Both the position numbers and the translations under genes were made by a program. Shown in pieces: positions 28,262 through 37,054 of a DNA stretch of 64,000 bases; within the stretch, counting starts at the first letter, position 1, and each line of letters begins with the position of its first letter. This DNA comes from JABFRG01 sp038210445 (GTDB lineage Bacteria > Myxococcota_A > Polyangia > Polyangiales > Polyangiaceae): NCBI GenBank assembly GCA_038210445.1, contig JBBQWQ010000042.1, positions 1 to 64,000 of the forward strand, written 5' to 3'. The notes beneath the pieces are model-generated. The model saw nothing but the letters and a program-made list of their open reading frames with translations, had not been told where the DNA came from and did no database searches.

Positions 28262-29097
28262 TTCGCCCGCGGGAGCTGTCGCGCGACGTTTCGCTCTTCG
28301 CGGCGCGCACGCCGACGCTCCCGCCCGCCACCCACACCAACAGCTACGCGCTGGGCTCCCGCGACGTGGTCGTGGTGGAGCCCGCCACGCCTTTCGACGA
28401 CGAGCGGCAGGCCTTCGCCGAGTGGATCCGCGGGCTGCCCAGCCACGGGCGTCGTGCGGTGGCCATGTTCGCAACGCACCATCACCCGGACCACGTGGGC
28501 GCCGTCGACCTGGCGCGCGAGCTGGGGCTACCCCTGTGGATGCATGCGGAGACCGCGGCGCGCCTGCCCGGAGTAGGGTGCGACCGTGCGCTCAACGACG
28601 GCGACGTGATCACGCTCGACGGGCCGGTGCCCACCCGCTGGACCGCGCTGCACACGCCGGGGCACGCGGCGGGCCACATTTGCCTGTGGGAGGAGACGCA
28701 GCGAACGTTGATCGCCGGCGACATGGTGGCCAGCGTGGGAACGATTCTCATCGCGCCGGGCGAAGGCCACATGCGCACCTACCTCGCGCAGCTGGCGCGG
28801 CTCGAGGCGCTCGACGCGCGGCTGGCTCTCCCGGCGCACGGTGAGCCCATCGACGCCCCTTCCGCGCTCTTCCGCAGGTACATCGAGCACCGCGGCCTGC
28901 GGGAACAGAAGGTGCGCGCGGCGGTGGCAGCTGCGGGCGAAGGCACGCTCGCCGACTTGGTTGCTCTCGCCTACGACGACACGCCGGTTGCGATTTGGCC
29001 GTTTGCCATGATGAGCCTCGAGGCGCACCTCATCAAGCTGGTGGAAGACGGCGAGACGACCTTGCGCGACGGTCGCTACCGCGCTCAGCGGACGTAA
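28258..29097 (+). CDS. Metallo-beta-lactamase-fold hydrolase (LACTB2/glyoxalase-II-like)
   Basis: 279 residues with a GTG start overlapping the thiolase stop codon. The zinc-binding HxHxDH signature reads THHHPDHVG at about 76-84, followed by HTPGHAAGHICL and the Asp of AGDMVASVG, and a C-terminal His in LPAHGEP. The C-terminal region (HRGLREQKV, TLADLVALAYDDTP) is the small winged-helix tail found in LACTB2-like enzymes. The substrate, possibly a thioester or nucleic acid, is not known. Coupling to the thiolase gene suggests a CoA-thioester-linked role (inference). Confidence 0.88.
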
Positions 29098-29915
29098 ACC
29101 TCAAGGCGCCGCTTCTCGAACGAAGCGCCGTTCTTGGCGAAGGTCCAGTCGGGCTGCCCGGTGTCTGAACGGCCGATGCCCAGATCGTACGCGTCGCCCG
29201 AGGCCCAGCGGTTGAACGCGATGACCGGCGAGCCGGCCACGTGGAACTGCATCGACCCATAGCAGTCGGGCTCCGCCCCGGCGATGGTATCGTCGCTGTC
29301 GAACACCCCGTTGGGCCCTTCGTCGTAACAGTTGGACCAGAGCTCGAGGGAGCCCGCGGTCGGCACCAAAACGTCGGGCTGACGGGCGGCGAAGGAGTGC
29401 ACCACCATGTTGCTCGCCGGAACGTCGAAGACGCGGTCGACCGGCACGCCGAGCAGCGTCGGGTCCGTCGTGAATGCGTCGAGCTCGACCCACACTTCTT
29501 CGGCGTCGAGCCGAAGAACGTACGCCACCCGCGCGAACGACCCGAGGCTCGCGGTGCGATTCACCGCGTACGGCACGTCGCCCTGGGCAACCCATCGGCC
29601 GGAGACCGGAATGTCGAGCGCGAGCGCGAGTCGAAAGTCGCAGCTCGGGCCGGCGGTGCTCGCGGGGCACGGCGTGGAACAGTCGCCGCCCGTGAAGCCG
29701 GTGCGGCACGCCACAACACCGCCGTCGGGGCGCGGCACACCGGCGTCGGGCTCGCCACCCTCGGTGGCGGCATCCGGCCGCCCGGGAGCAACAACGGGTG
29801 CCCCGCTCGAGAGGCCTCCCAGATCCACCGCCAGGCTGCACGCGCTGAGGCTGACCGCAACGGCGGCACCCAGCAGGCGCCGCGTGGAACGCCTCCCGTG
29901 CGACCGATGGACCAC
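29085..29915 (-). CDS. Lipoprotein with EGF-like Cys cluster, hypothetical
   Basis: 276 residues if started at the GTG at 29915, which precedes a lipoprotein signal (LLGAAVAVSLSAC). A short linker leads into a CRTGFTGGDCSTPC cluster resembling an EGF fragment, then a 200-residue domain that is mostly beta (VELDAFTTDP, DIPVSGRWVAQGDVPYAV). The frame is open far upstream, but that region is antisense to the AI-2E transporter gene. It overlaps the 3' end of the MBL-fold hydrolase gene by 13 bp on the opposite strand. Function unknown. Confidence 0.75.
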   Translation of the reverse strand: MVHRSHGRRSTRRLLGAAVAVSLSACSLAVDLGGLSSGAPVVAPGRPDAATEGGEPDAGVPRPDGGVVACRTGFTGGDCSTPCPASTAGPSCDFRLALALDIPVSGRWVAQGDVPYAVNRTASLGSFARVAYVLRLDAEEVWVELDAFTTDPTLLGVPVDRVFDVPASNMVVHSFAARQPDVLVPTAGSLELWSNCYDEGPNGVFDSDDTIAGAEPDCYGSMQFHVAGSPVIAFNRWASGDAYDLGIGRSDTGQPDWTFAKNGASFEKRRLEVYVR

Positions 29916-30060
29916 GGTCTGAGTGTAGCACGCGCGCTGGCGCGAGGTCGCTTGCACGCAAATACGCCACAGGTGAGCGAATCGTGCGCGCTGTAGAATT
30001 GCTGAACCCACGGGATTCCCAGGGTCGAGAAAGGGCACGACGGTTGCAGCAACCGGATTC

Positions 30061-31245
30061 GTGAACGCCCCGCCGCCCGACGGAACCGCATCGACCTCAA
30101 CCACGCCACCCGTGAACGTCACCATGGTGATGGTGGGCCTGGCGGCAACGTGCGTCGTCATCGCGGCGATGAAGCTCGCCGCGTCGTTCCTCATACCGCT
30201 GGTGTTCGCGGTCATCCTGGCGGCGCTTTTCTCGCCGCTGGTCACCTGGGTATCGCACCGCGGCATTCCGCCCATCGTGGGGGCGCTGTTGGTGCTCCTC
30301 ATCGAGGTAGCCATCTTGTCGCTGGTGGGCGTGGTCCTCGCCATGGCCGCTTCGGAGGTGACCCAGCGAGCCCCCTACTACGGCGCGCGAACGCAAGAGG
30401 CGCTGGAGTCGATGCGGTACACCGCCGGGCGCCTGGGCATTCACATGCAGATGCCCAATGCCTCGAACATCGGCGATCAGGTCATGCCCATCGTGGGCGT
30501 CGCCGCGGGCAAGTTTGCCACCACGGCCTCCGACTTGGCGGTGATCCTGCTCGTGGTGTTGTTCTCGCTGGCCGAGTTCGCCGGGCTGGGCGAAAAGCTG
30601 CGCGTGCTCTCACCCGCATCGTCGCCCATGGGCTTCGAGCGCATCGACCGCATCGTGCGCGATATTCAGAAGTACCTCGTGGTGAAGACGCTCACCAGCC
30701 TGCTCGCCGCGGTGTGCGCCTTCGTGCTGCTCAAGGTGTTCGGCGTGGGGCTTGCGCTGCTCTTGGCGGTGATCATGTTCTTGCTCCACTTCATCCCCAA
30801 TGTCGGAACGTTCCTGGCGACGTTGCCGGCCATCGCTCTGGCGTTCGTCGACAAGGGGCCGGGCACGGCGCTGGCCGTGGGCATCGGTTTCGTCACCCTC
30901 AACACTGTCATCGGCAGCGTGCTCGAGCCCCGCATCCTGGGCCGCACGCTCGGCGTCTCGCCGGTCGTCATCCTCGTCGCCATGCTCTTCTGGGGTTGGA
31001 TATGGGGCCCGGCCGGCGCCCTTCTGGCGGTGCCGCTCACGGTGGCCGGCAAGATCATCCTCGAGAACACGCGCTTCGCCTGGCTGGCGCGGCTGGTGGA
31101 GCCGGCGTCCGAGGCCGATGCCGAGGTCGTCGGCGACGAGCGCCCGAGCCTCACCCAGCGACTCACCAAGCCTCTCACCATCCGGCGTCCGAGCGGCATC
31201 GGTCTCGGCGCCAAGCGTCCGAAGACGCCCGTAACGCCTTCCTGA
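30061..31245 (+). CDS. AI-2E family membrane transporter
   Basis: 394 residues with a GTG start. Eight or so hydrophobic segments follow the family order: MMVGLAATCVVIAAMKL, LIPLVFAVILAALFSPLV, GALLVLLIEVAILSLVG, and the C-terminal set LALLLAVIMFLLHFIPNVGTF, LGVSPVVILVAMLFWGWIWGPAGALLAVP, which contain the typical P-x-x-G and WGxxxGxxGxxLAVP signatures. Members include autoinducer-2 exporters and Na+/H+ antiporters; the substrate here cannot be assigned. A BON-domain protein gene follows 26 bp downstream. Confidence 0.9.
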   Translation: MNAPPPDGTASTSTTPPVNVTMVMVGLAATCVVIAAMKLAASFLIPLVFAVILAALFSPLVTWVSHRGIPPIVGALLVLLIEVAILSLVGVVLAMAASEVTQRAPYYGARTQEALESMRYTAGRLGIHMQMPNASNIGDQVMPIVGVAAGKFATTASDLAVILLVVLFSLAEFAGLGEKLRVLSPASSPMGFERIDRIVRDIQKYLVVKTLTSLLAAVCAFVLLKVFGVGLALLLAVIMFLLHFIPNVGTFLATLPAIALAFVDKGPGTALAVGIGFVTLNTVIGSVLEPRILGRTLGVSPVVILVAMLFWGWIWGPAGALLAVPLTVAGKIILENTRFAWLARLVEPASEADAEVVGDERPSLTQRLTKPLTIRRPSGIGLGAKRPKTPVTPS

Positions 31246-31271
31246 ACAACCAACGAACGGAGAACGATCCC

Positions 31272-31706
31272 ATGAATCGCGAGCCCACCATCAACGGCAA
31301 ACACAACGGCAACCAACCTTCGCCCAAGCGCGACGACGCGCAGAACGAACCGCTCGCGCAGCTTCGCACCGGTGAGCGGGCCGGCGGAGGCCACCTGGCC
31401 AGCAACCCCGACGGTGGGGTCGGTGCGAACTACGGAGGCACCGGCCACGGCACCACGCGCACCCCGGAGGCCGAGGCGACGGTCCCGAATCTGCCCACCG
31501 ACCTCGAGCTCGAGGAGCACGCGCGACTGGCCCTGAAGGCCGTTGCGTGCAACGTCGCGAACCTCGTCATCCGTGCGAGCGAAGGCGTCGTCACGCTGAC
31601 CGGTGAAGTAAAAATCGCGGAGGAACGTACCCGCGCCGAAGAGACGGTAGCCGCTCTGCGCGGCGTCAAGCGCGTGGTCGACGGCCTCACCGAAGCGCAG
31701 AGCTGA
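31272..31706 (+). CDS. BON-domain protein
   Basis: 144 residues, with a GGAG ribosome-binding site ending ten bases before the ATG. The first 75 residues are low-complexity and Gly/Asn-rich. The C-terminal half is a single BON domain (DLELEEHARLALKAV, VIRASEGVVTLTGEV, AEETVAALRGVKRVVDGL), usually a phospholipid-binding or OsmY-like module. No signal peptide is visible. It is probably cotranscribed with the AI-2E transporter. Confidence 0.85.
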   Translation: MNREPTINGKHNGNQPSPKRDDAQNEPLAQLRTGERAGGGHLASNPDGGVGANYGGTGHGTTRTPEAEATVPNLPTDLELEEHARLALKAVACNVANLVIRASEGVVTLTGEVKIAEERTRAEETVAALRGVKRVVDGLTEAQS

Positions 31707-31827
31707 CCGATCACGACTGCGTGGCTTGCGTGTCAAATTCGCATGCCTGTTGCATTCGCACCGGCGTGCGTGCGTGGAAGCCAGCGTACCGGTAGCCGGA
31801 GCCGCCCGCGCCCGGTACCATGGGCGC

Positions 31828-32013
31828 ATGTGGCAAGAAGGCTTCGTGACCATGAGCCTGGCGCTCGGAATGCAGGTCGAGGACGACATGGCCGAGCCGC
31901 GTGAGCTCTTCGACGGAACAGCCAAGGTCCGCGCGTTGGCGCTCACCCGCGAGCTGGCCAAGGTCGTCATGGACCTCCGGGCGATGGCCTTCACCCGGCT
32001 GGAAGAGCGATGA
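31828..32013 (+). CDS. Small hypothetical protein upstream of a FliH/SctL-like gene
   Basis: 61 residues from the ATG at 31828. No family recognised. It is supported mainly by the 4-bp ATGA overlap with the next gene and by uninterrupted reading. It is rich in acidic and hydrophobic residues (MSLALGMQVEDDMAEPRE) and has no signal peptide. Confidence 0.5.
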   Translation: MWQEGFVTMSLALGMQVEDDMAEPRELFDGTAKVRALALTRELAKVVMDLRAMAFTRLEER

Positions 32014-32663
32014 TCGGCCGCGGGCGGGTGATTCGCACGGCGGAGGCCGACACGGTGTCTGTGCTGTCGGTCGACCTGGTGCGCGACACGGCCTCGCCGG
32101 GGCGCGCGCGCATCGTGCAGCGACCCTTGGCAGAAGCCCATGCCGAGGCGCAGCGCGTACGGGCGGAGGCGGCCGCAGAGGCCGAGGCCCTGGTGGCGGC
32201 GGCGCGCGCCGAGGCGCAGGGCATGCGCGAGCAACTGGCGGCCGAGGTGCACGCGGCGGAGACCGCCAAGCTGGCTGCCACCTATCTCGCCATGCGCGCG
32301 GAAGACGAAGCGCGCGCCGAACGGGAGATCGATCGCACCATCGCGCTGGCTGTGCTGCTCGCCGAGCGCATCGTAGGCGACACCATCGCCGCCGACCCGT
32401 CGAGGCTCAAGCGTCTCGCCGAAGACGCCCTGCGCGAGGCCCGCGGCGCGCGCAAGGTGTCGCTCGACGCGCATCCAGACGACGCCGAAGCGCTGCGCCG
32501 CGCGCTCGGCGAGCTGGGCGCCGACGCCTTCCTGGTGCGCGAGAATCCCGAGCTATCCCGCGGCTCTCTCACGGTGTACACGGAGCTTGGAACCATCGAT
32601 GCGCGACTCCGCCCCCAACTCGAACGACTCGCCCGCGCCATCCGCAGCTCGCTCCGGCGGTGA
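32010..32663 (+). CDS. FliH/SctL-like ATPase stator protein, orphan
   Basis: 217 residues starting within the previous stop codon. The architecture is that of the peripheral stalk protein of flagellar and type III secretion ATPases: an N-terminal segment, a long Ala/Glu/Arg coiled coil (about 40-90), then a conserved C-terminal domain (LAERIVGDTIAADPSRLKRLAEDAL, VSLDAHPDDAEALRRAL, TELGTIDARLRPQLERLARAI) that matches the HPxD...G.iDa.l..Ql pattern of FliH/SctL. No type III or flagellar gene is present in this window. Its 3' end overlaps the M50 protease gene by about 65 bp. Alternative reading: a V/A-type ATPase E-subunit-like protein. Confidence 0.72.
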   Translation: MIGRGRVIRTAEADTVSVLSVDLVRDTASPGRARIVQRPLAEAHAEAQRVRAEAAAEAEALVAAARAEAQGMREQLAAEVHAAETAKLAATYLAMRAEDEARAEREIDRTIALAVLLAERIVGDTIAADPSRLKRLAEDALREARGARKVSLDAHPDDAEALRRALGELGADAFLVRENPELSRGSLTVYTELGTIDARLRPQLERLARAIRSSLRR

Positions 32664-33822
32664 GGGCGGTGAGGGCGGCAACGGCGCGAGCGTAGGCGCG
32701 CAGCTGCGCCTTCCGGCGCTGCTCTTCCTGGTGACCGCCGGGAGCGTCTTCTTCAACGGGGTCATCATCAGTCGCTCGGCGCCCGAGGCCAAGGGTGTTC
32801 CCTGGGCTGCGTTCACCACCCACGCGGCGCTGATCGACGGCGCGAAGTTCGCGGCCGCTCTGCTGGCCATCTTGCTGGCGCACGAGTTCGGCCACTACAT
32901 CGCTGCGCGCATTCATCGAGTTAGCGCCAGCTTGCCGCACTTCATTCCCATGCCCTACGTGTCGCCGTTCGGCACCATGGGGGCGGTCATTCGCATGCGC
33001 GACACCATCTCGTCGCGCATCGCCCTCCTCGACATCGGGGCCGCCGGGCCGCTGGCGGGTCTTTGCGTGGCCATCCCCTGCTACGTCTGGGGCATCGCAC
33101 ACTCGACCGTGGTGCCGCTCACCGCCGACTCCAACCAGCTCGGCAACTCGCTGCTGCTGAAGCTCATCGACCACTTCGCGGCACCCACCGTTTCCGAGGG
33201 CCACGACATCTTCCTCTCGCCCATCGGCTTTGCCGGCTGGGCCGGGCTGTTCGTGACGATGATCAACCTCATTCCGGTGGGCCAGCTCGACGGCGGGCAC
33301 GTGGCCTATGCGCTCTTCGGCCCCGCACAGAACCGCCTCGCGCCGGCCATTCACCGCGCCATGTTGGGCTTCTTCTTCGTGAGCATCGCCGCCCACGTGT
33401 TCCGCGACCACCAAGCGGGGCGCTCCGGCGTGGCACATTTCGGCGACGCGGTGTCGGGCGCCATCTTCTGGTTCGTGTGGTTCGAGGTCATCGCCATCAT
33501 CTCGTCGTTCTCGCGCAGCGCGCCCGCGGCCGACGATCCCCGCGCGCTCTCCTCGCGCGTCCGCGCCGGCGCCACCATCGGCCTCGTGCTCTCCCTCGAC
33601 AGCGTTCGCAAGGCGCAGAAACCCTGGCTCTGGGCGGCTTGGTTCGTGGCCCTCTTCGTGCTGCTCGCCATGGAGTACGTGGGCGGCACGCTCAAGCCGC
33701 ACACGCTCCTCGATCACCCCCCCACCCGCACCGAGACGCTGGGCCCAGTGCGGACGGTGGTGGCGGTGGTGACGCTGCTGTTCTTCGTCTTGCTCTTCAT
33801 GCCGACGCCGATGACGGTCTAG
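32599..33822 (+). CDS. M50-family intramembrane metalloprotease (site-2 protease-like)
   Basis: 407 residues from the ATG at 32599, which lies inside the FliH/SctL-like gene. The zinc motif is HEFGH (residues 95-99) in a membrane segment, and the third ligand region is IPVGQLDGGH. Several further membrane segments occur (AALLAILLAHEF, ALLDIGAAGPLAGLCVAIP, LWAAWFVALFVLLAMEYV, VVAVVTLLFFVLLFM). No PDZ domain is seen. Substrate is unknown; the family cleaves within the membrane and often releases transcription factors or signals. Confidence 0.9.
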   Translation: MRDSAPNSNDSPAPSAARSGGEGGEGGNGASVGAQLRLPALLFLVTAGSVFFNGVIISRSAPEAKGVPWAAFTTHAALIDGAKFAAALLAILLAHEFGHYIAARIHRVSASLPHFIPMPYVSPFGTMGAVIRMRDTISSRIALLDIGAAGPLAGLCVAIPCYVWGIAHSTVVPLTADSNQLGNSLLLKLIDHFAAPTVSEGHDIFLSPIGFAGWAGLFVTMINLIPVGQLDGGHVAYALFGPAQNRLAPAIHRAMLGFFFVSIAAHVFRDHQAGRSGVAHFGDAVSGAIFWFVWFEVIAIISSFSRSAPAADDPRALSSRVRAGATIGLVLSLDSVRKAQKPWLWAAWFVALFVLLAMEYVGGTLKPHTLLDHPPTRTETLGPVRTVVAVVTLLFFVLLFMPTPMTV

Positions 33823-33841
33823 CTACGAAGCGCGTGGCGAT

Positions 33842-36064
33842 TCAGTTGCCGGTGCCAGGCCCCCCGCGCATGGGCGGCGGCGGCGGCGCGAGACCGAGCG
33901 GGTTCGCCGACGGGGGCGGGCTCTTCGGCTGCATCGGATACTTGAGCTCGGCGGCGGTAGGGCTTCCGCCCAGCTCCTTCCAGGCCTTGCAGGATGCACC
34001 GATCTTCTGGTCACGGCATCGCGAGGTGACGCCGTTCATGTGGAAGTCGTCGAGAATGAAGCCGAGCTTCTTGGCGCGAACGCACGCGGCGTCCTCCGAG
34101 CGATTGCAGCGCGCAGCCCAGAAGTCGACCGCATCCTTGCCACCCTTCTTGGTCACGATGGCCTCGGCCTTGGGGCACACGGTGGCCTTGACGGCGGCGT
34201 CGAACGTGTCGCGGCAGGTGGTGACCCAAAGGTCGTTCGCTCGCGACGCGTCGGGCTTCAGTTCGGGGCCGCCCTTCTCGTAGAGGGCTGCGGCGCGGGC
34301 GCGGGCGTCTTTGTAGGCGGCGATGAGCTCGAAGGCCTCGGCGGCCTTGGCGAAGTTCTTGGGGGTTCCGTCGCCCTTCTCGTGCATCTCGCCGAGCGCG
34401 TAGCAGGTGGGCCAGCCGCGCACTTCCTTGGTGCAGCCGCGCTCGTAGTACCCGCGGGCACGGCTGGCGTCCTTGGCCACGCCGTCGCCGTCTTGGTATT
34501 GCTTGCCGAGGGCGTAGCACGACATGACGTTGTTCAACTTGCACCCGCGCTCGAAGGAAGCCATGGCCCTGTTGGCGTCCTTCACGACGTCCTTGCCCGC
34601 GCTGTACAGGCGCCCCTGCTCGTAGCAGTAGAAGGCGTCGCTGGCGCGACCGCTCGAGCAGGCACGATCGTAGGCCTCGAGAGCCTTGGCGGGATCGCGC
34701 GTGGTCAGCTTGCCTTCGAGATAGGCGCGCCCCAGGAGCGCGCAGCCGTAGCCCGCGCCGAGCTTGCACCCGCGGTCGAACGCCGCGAGGGCCTTGGCCG
34801 GCTCGGGGGTGCCATAGGTGTAGGATTCACCCAAATGGACGCAGCCGATGCCGCTCTCGGCGTCGCACCCGCGCTTGTAGAGCTCCCTGAGCTTGGCGTT
34901 GCGCTCCTCGAGCGGCTTGCCGGCCTTCTGCATGGCCATGCCCACATAAATCGCCGCGTCGGAGCAGCTGTCGCCATGGCCGAGATCGCAGGCCTTTCCA
35001 AGCATCCGCTCTACCTTGGCGAAGTCGGCCCGACGCTCCTTCGAGAAGGTTGCCTTGCCGTCTGCGCCGACGTCGAGGCCTCCGTAGTACACGCGCCCCG
35101 CGATGCAGCTCGCGGCGTTGCCCGACTCGCACTTGGCTTCGCAATCGGGGCCGTCGTTGGGCGCGCAGGTAGCCTTGGCCGCGGCCGACCCCTTGGGAGC
35201 GCACTTGTCGCCGGTCCACACCATGCCTTCGGAGCAGGTGATGGCCTTGGCCTCGTTGTGGCCGCGCTCCTCGTCCTTCTTCGCCTCCTCTTCGGAGCGC
35301 CTGCGCTGGGCGAGCGGCATGAGCTCGAGACGCGTGATGGCGCCGCACTGCTCAGGCGGCGTGGGTGCGTCGGGGCTCGCCTTGCGGCAGGCCTCGATGT
35401 CGCCCGACTTGCTGCTCGCCTGGCGGTCGCTCACGCTGCCCGCGGCGGCGCCCGCGCCGAAGATCTCGGCCACGGCCTTGGCCTGCCCGACGGTGCCGGT
35501 GCCCATGGCGAACGCGCCCACATAGGCGCCGCGGACCACGTGCGTCGCGCCCTCGCAGTCGCCGTCGAGGTCTTTTTTGAGAACCTCGCGCACCGTGGTG
35601 CGCCGCTTGCCTACGGTGATGAGCGCGAGGTCGAGCGTGGAACCGCTCTTCATCTCGGCCGAGAGCTTGGCGCCGGAGATGGGCATGTTGGCCGACACCT
35701 CGTCTTTGCTGTTCATGCGCACCACGTCTTCGTTGCGCTGCACGCCGACGAACGAGTAGGCCGCGTGATACGAGCAGTTCTTGAGGAGCTTCAAGGTGCG
35801 GCAGTCGAAGCGCACCACCGCGACGCCGTCCTTCATGGCGACCTCGAAGTCGGAGCGATCGCTCGACTTGATGTCGACGACCAAAGGCTCGGCGAAAGAG
35901 GCGCTGCACCCCTTCACTTCCACCGAGCCATCGGCCTGCTGCTCACCAAGGGCGGTTTGCGCCGAGGTTTCCTTGGGGCGCAGGGCCTCCCCGACCTTGC
36001 CTCCGCCACAGGCCACAAGCGAGAAGATCACGCCGGCAAAGACGCCGGAAGAACGCCATTTCAT
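33842..36064 (-). CDS. Large lipoprotein with Sel1/TPR-like repeats
   Basis: 740 residues from the ATG at 36064 (MKWRSSGVF) with a lipoprotein signal (VIFSLVAC). The N-terminal 250 residues are beta-rich and unassigned. From about 350 to 650 there is a series of Sel1-like helical repeats, each with a Cys-x-x-x motif: GCDAESGIGCVHLGESYTYG, GYGCALLGRAYLEG, DAFYCYEQGRLYSAG, MSCYALGKQYQDGDG, WPTCYALGEMHEKGDG. The Cys pattern suggests disulfide stabilisation in the periplasm or on the surface. The end is Pro-rich. It stands next to tRNA-Leu on the same strand. Function unknown; Sel1 proteins serve as interaction scaffolds. Confidence 0.85.
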   Translation of the reverse strand: MKWRSSGVFAGVIFSLVACGGGKVGEALRPKETSAQTALGEQQADGSVEVKGCSASFAEPLVVDIKSSDRSDFEVAMKDGVAVVRFDCRTLKLLKNCSYHAAYSFVGVQRNEDVVRMNSKDEVSANMPISGAKLSAEMKSGSTLDLALITVGKRRTTVREVLKKDLDGDCEGATHVVRGAYVGAFAMGTGTVGQAKAVAEIFGAGAAAGSVSDRQASSKSGDIEACRKASPDAPTPPEQCGAITRLELMPLAQRRRSEEEAKKDEERGHNEAKAITCSEGMVWTGDKCAPKGSAAAKATCAPNDGPDCEAKCESGNAASCIAGRVYYGGLDVGADGKATFSKERRADFAKVERMLGKACDLGHGDSCSDAAIYVGMAMQKAGKPLEERNAKLRELYKRGCDAESGIGCVHLGESYTYGTPEPAKALAAFDRGCKLGAGYGCALLGRAYLEGKLTTRDPAKALEAYDRACSSGRASDAFYCYEQGRLYSAGKDVVKDANRAMASFERGCKLNNVMSCYALGKQYQDGDGVAKDASRARGYYERGCTKEVRGWPTCYALGEMHEKGDGTPKNFAKAAEAFELIAAYKDARARAAALYEKGGPELKPDASRANDLWVTTCRDTFDAAVKATVCPKAEAIVTKKGGKDAVDFWAARCNRSEDAACVRAKKLGFILDDFHMNGVTSRCRDQKIGASCKAWKELGGSPTAAELKYPMQPKSPPPSANPLGLAPPPPPMRGGPGTGN

Positions 36065-36184
36065 GGCAGCCAATGCACACCTCATCGGGGACAAAATCAA
36101 CGGAAACGCGAGACCCGCACAGGGTTCGCACCTCAGACGCTCGCGGCGCTCCGCTGTCGCGGATATTTTCCATCAAACTGGGGG

Positions 36185-36265
36185 TGCACGGGAGGGGACT
36201 TGAACCCCTACACCTTTCGGCGCCGGAACCTAAATCCGGTGCGTCTGCCATTCCGCCACCCGTGC
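36185..36265 (-). tRNA. tRNA-Leu (anticodon UAG)
   Basis: Reading the minus strand, a cloverleaf is visible: acceptor stem GCACGGG pairing with CCCGTGC, a T arm with loop TTCAAGT, a long class-II variable arm, and an anticodon stem CCGGA/TCCGG with loop TTTAGGT, giving anticodon TAG. The long variable arm fits leucine. The 3' CCA is not encoded (the bases after the discriminator read CCC), so it is added after transcription. The gene lies between the Sel1 lipoprotein and another lipoprotein gene. Confidence 0.93.
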
Positions 36266-36411
36266 ATGCCTGGTGCGTGTGAGCAGCATAGTTCGAAACG
36301 CCTGGGGTGCCAACGACCGCCGCCGAGGTCACGAGCGAGTGCCGTCCGGACCTCGCCCCCCCGCGGCGGCCGTGCTATCCCCCGGGCTCGCCCACTTCCC
36401 GGAGGACGCCC

Positions 36412-36996
36412 ATGCGCTCACGTTCCTTGCCCGTCGCTGCCCCTGCCCTCGTTCTGGCCCTCGCCCTGGTCGCCTGCTCCAGCTCCGGAACCAGCGCCGC
36501 CACGCCCGCCGGGCCCACCGAATGGGACAAGCTCTTTGGGGAGGCGGGGGGCACGCCCACCGACCCGCAGGCCCTCAGCGGACTGTGGGTGGTCTCGGTC
36601 GACGGCAACGACCTGCGCCTCCGGGCCGACGGCACCAACCTGCGCTTCGGCATGAAGTGCGGCGGCGTGATCTTCGGCGTCACGGCCGCCTATCAGGTGA
36701 AGAGCAAGGAGCCCATGCCGGGCAGCAAGCGCACGGGTTTCCGCGGTGATCTGACGATTCCGCAGACGCAGACGGCCAAGGGCGCCGGCGGCGAATTCGC
36801 GTGTGAGCTGAGCGTTCCGGCGGGCGCCGTGGGCTACACGGTTCAAGACGGCAAGCTCTACCTCACCGGCGTGGGGGCCTCTGCGAAGAAGGCAGCCGCC
36901 ACCAGCAGCGGCGGCCCGACCTCGGGCGGTGGCACGACCAACGGCGACGGCCCCGGCGGCGGCACCATCCCGGAATTCACCAAGATCGGCGACTGA
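36412..36996 (+). CDS. Lipoprotein, hypothetical
   Basis: 194 residues from the ATG at 36412, with GGAG eight bases upstream. Lipobox LALALVAC. The mature part has a compact beta domain (ALSGLWVVSVDGNDLRLRADG, AAYQVKSKEPMPG) and a Gly/Ser/Thr-rich C-terminal tail. No family recognised. It is followed 58 bp later by the cyclic-nucleotide-binding-domain gene. Confidence 0.78.
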   Translation: MRSRSLPVAAPALVLALALVACSSSGTSAATPAGPTEWDKLFGEAGGTPTDPQALSGLWVVSVDGNDLRLRADGTNLRFGMKCGGVIFGVTAAYQVKSKEPMPGSKRTGFRGDLTIPQTQTAKGAGGEFACELSVPAGAVGYTVQDGKLYLTGVGASAKKAAATSSGGPTSGGGTTNGDGPGGGTIPEFTKIGD

Positions 36997-37054
36997 GGCA
37001 TTTCAGACCGAAGGCGAACCGGGCTATCGTCGCCGCCGAATCGAGGAACGACTC

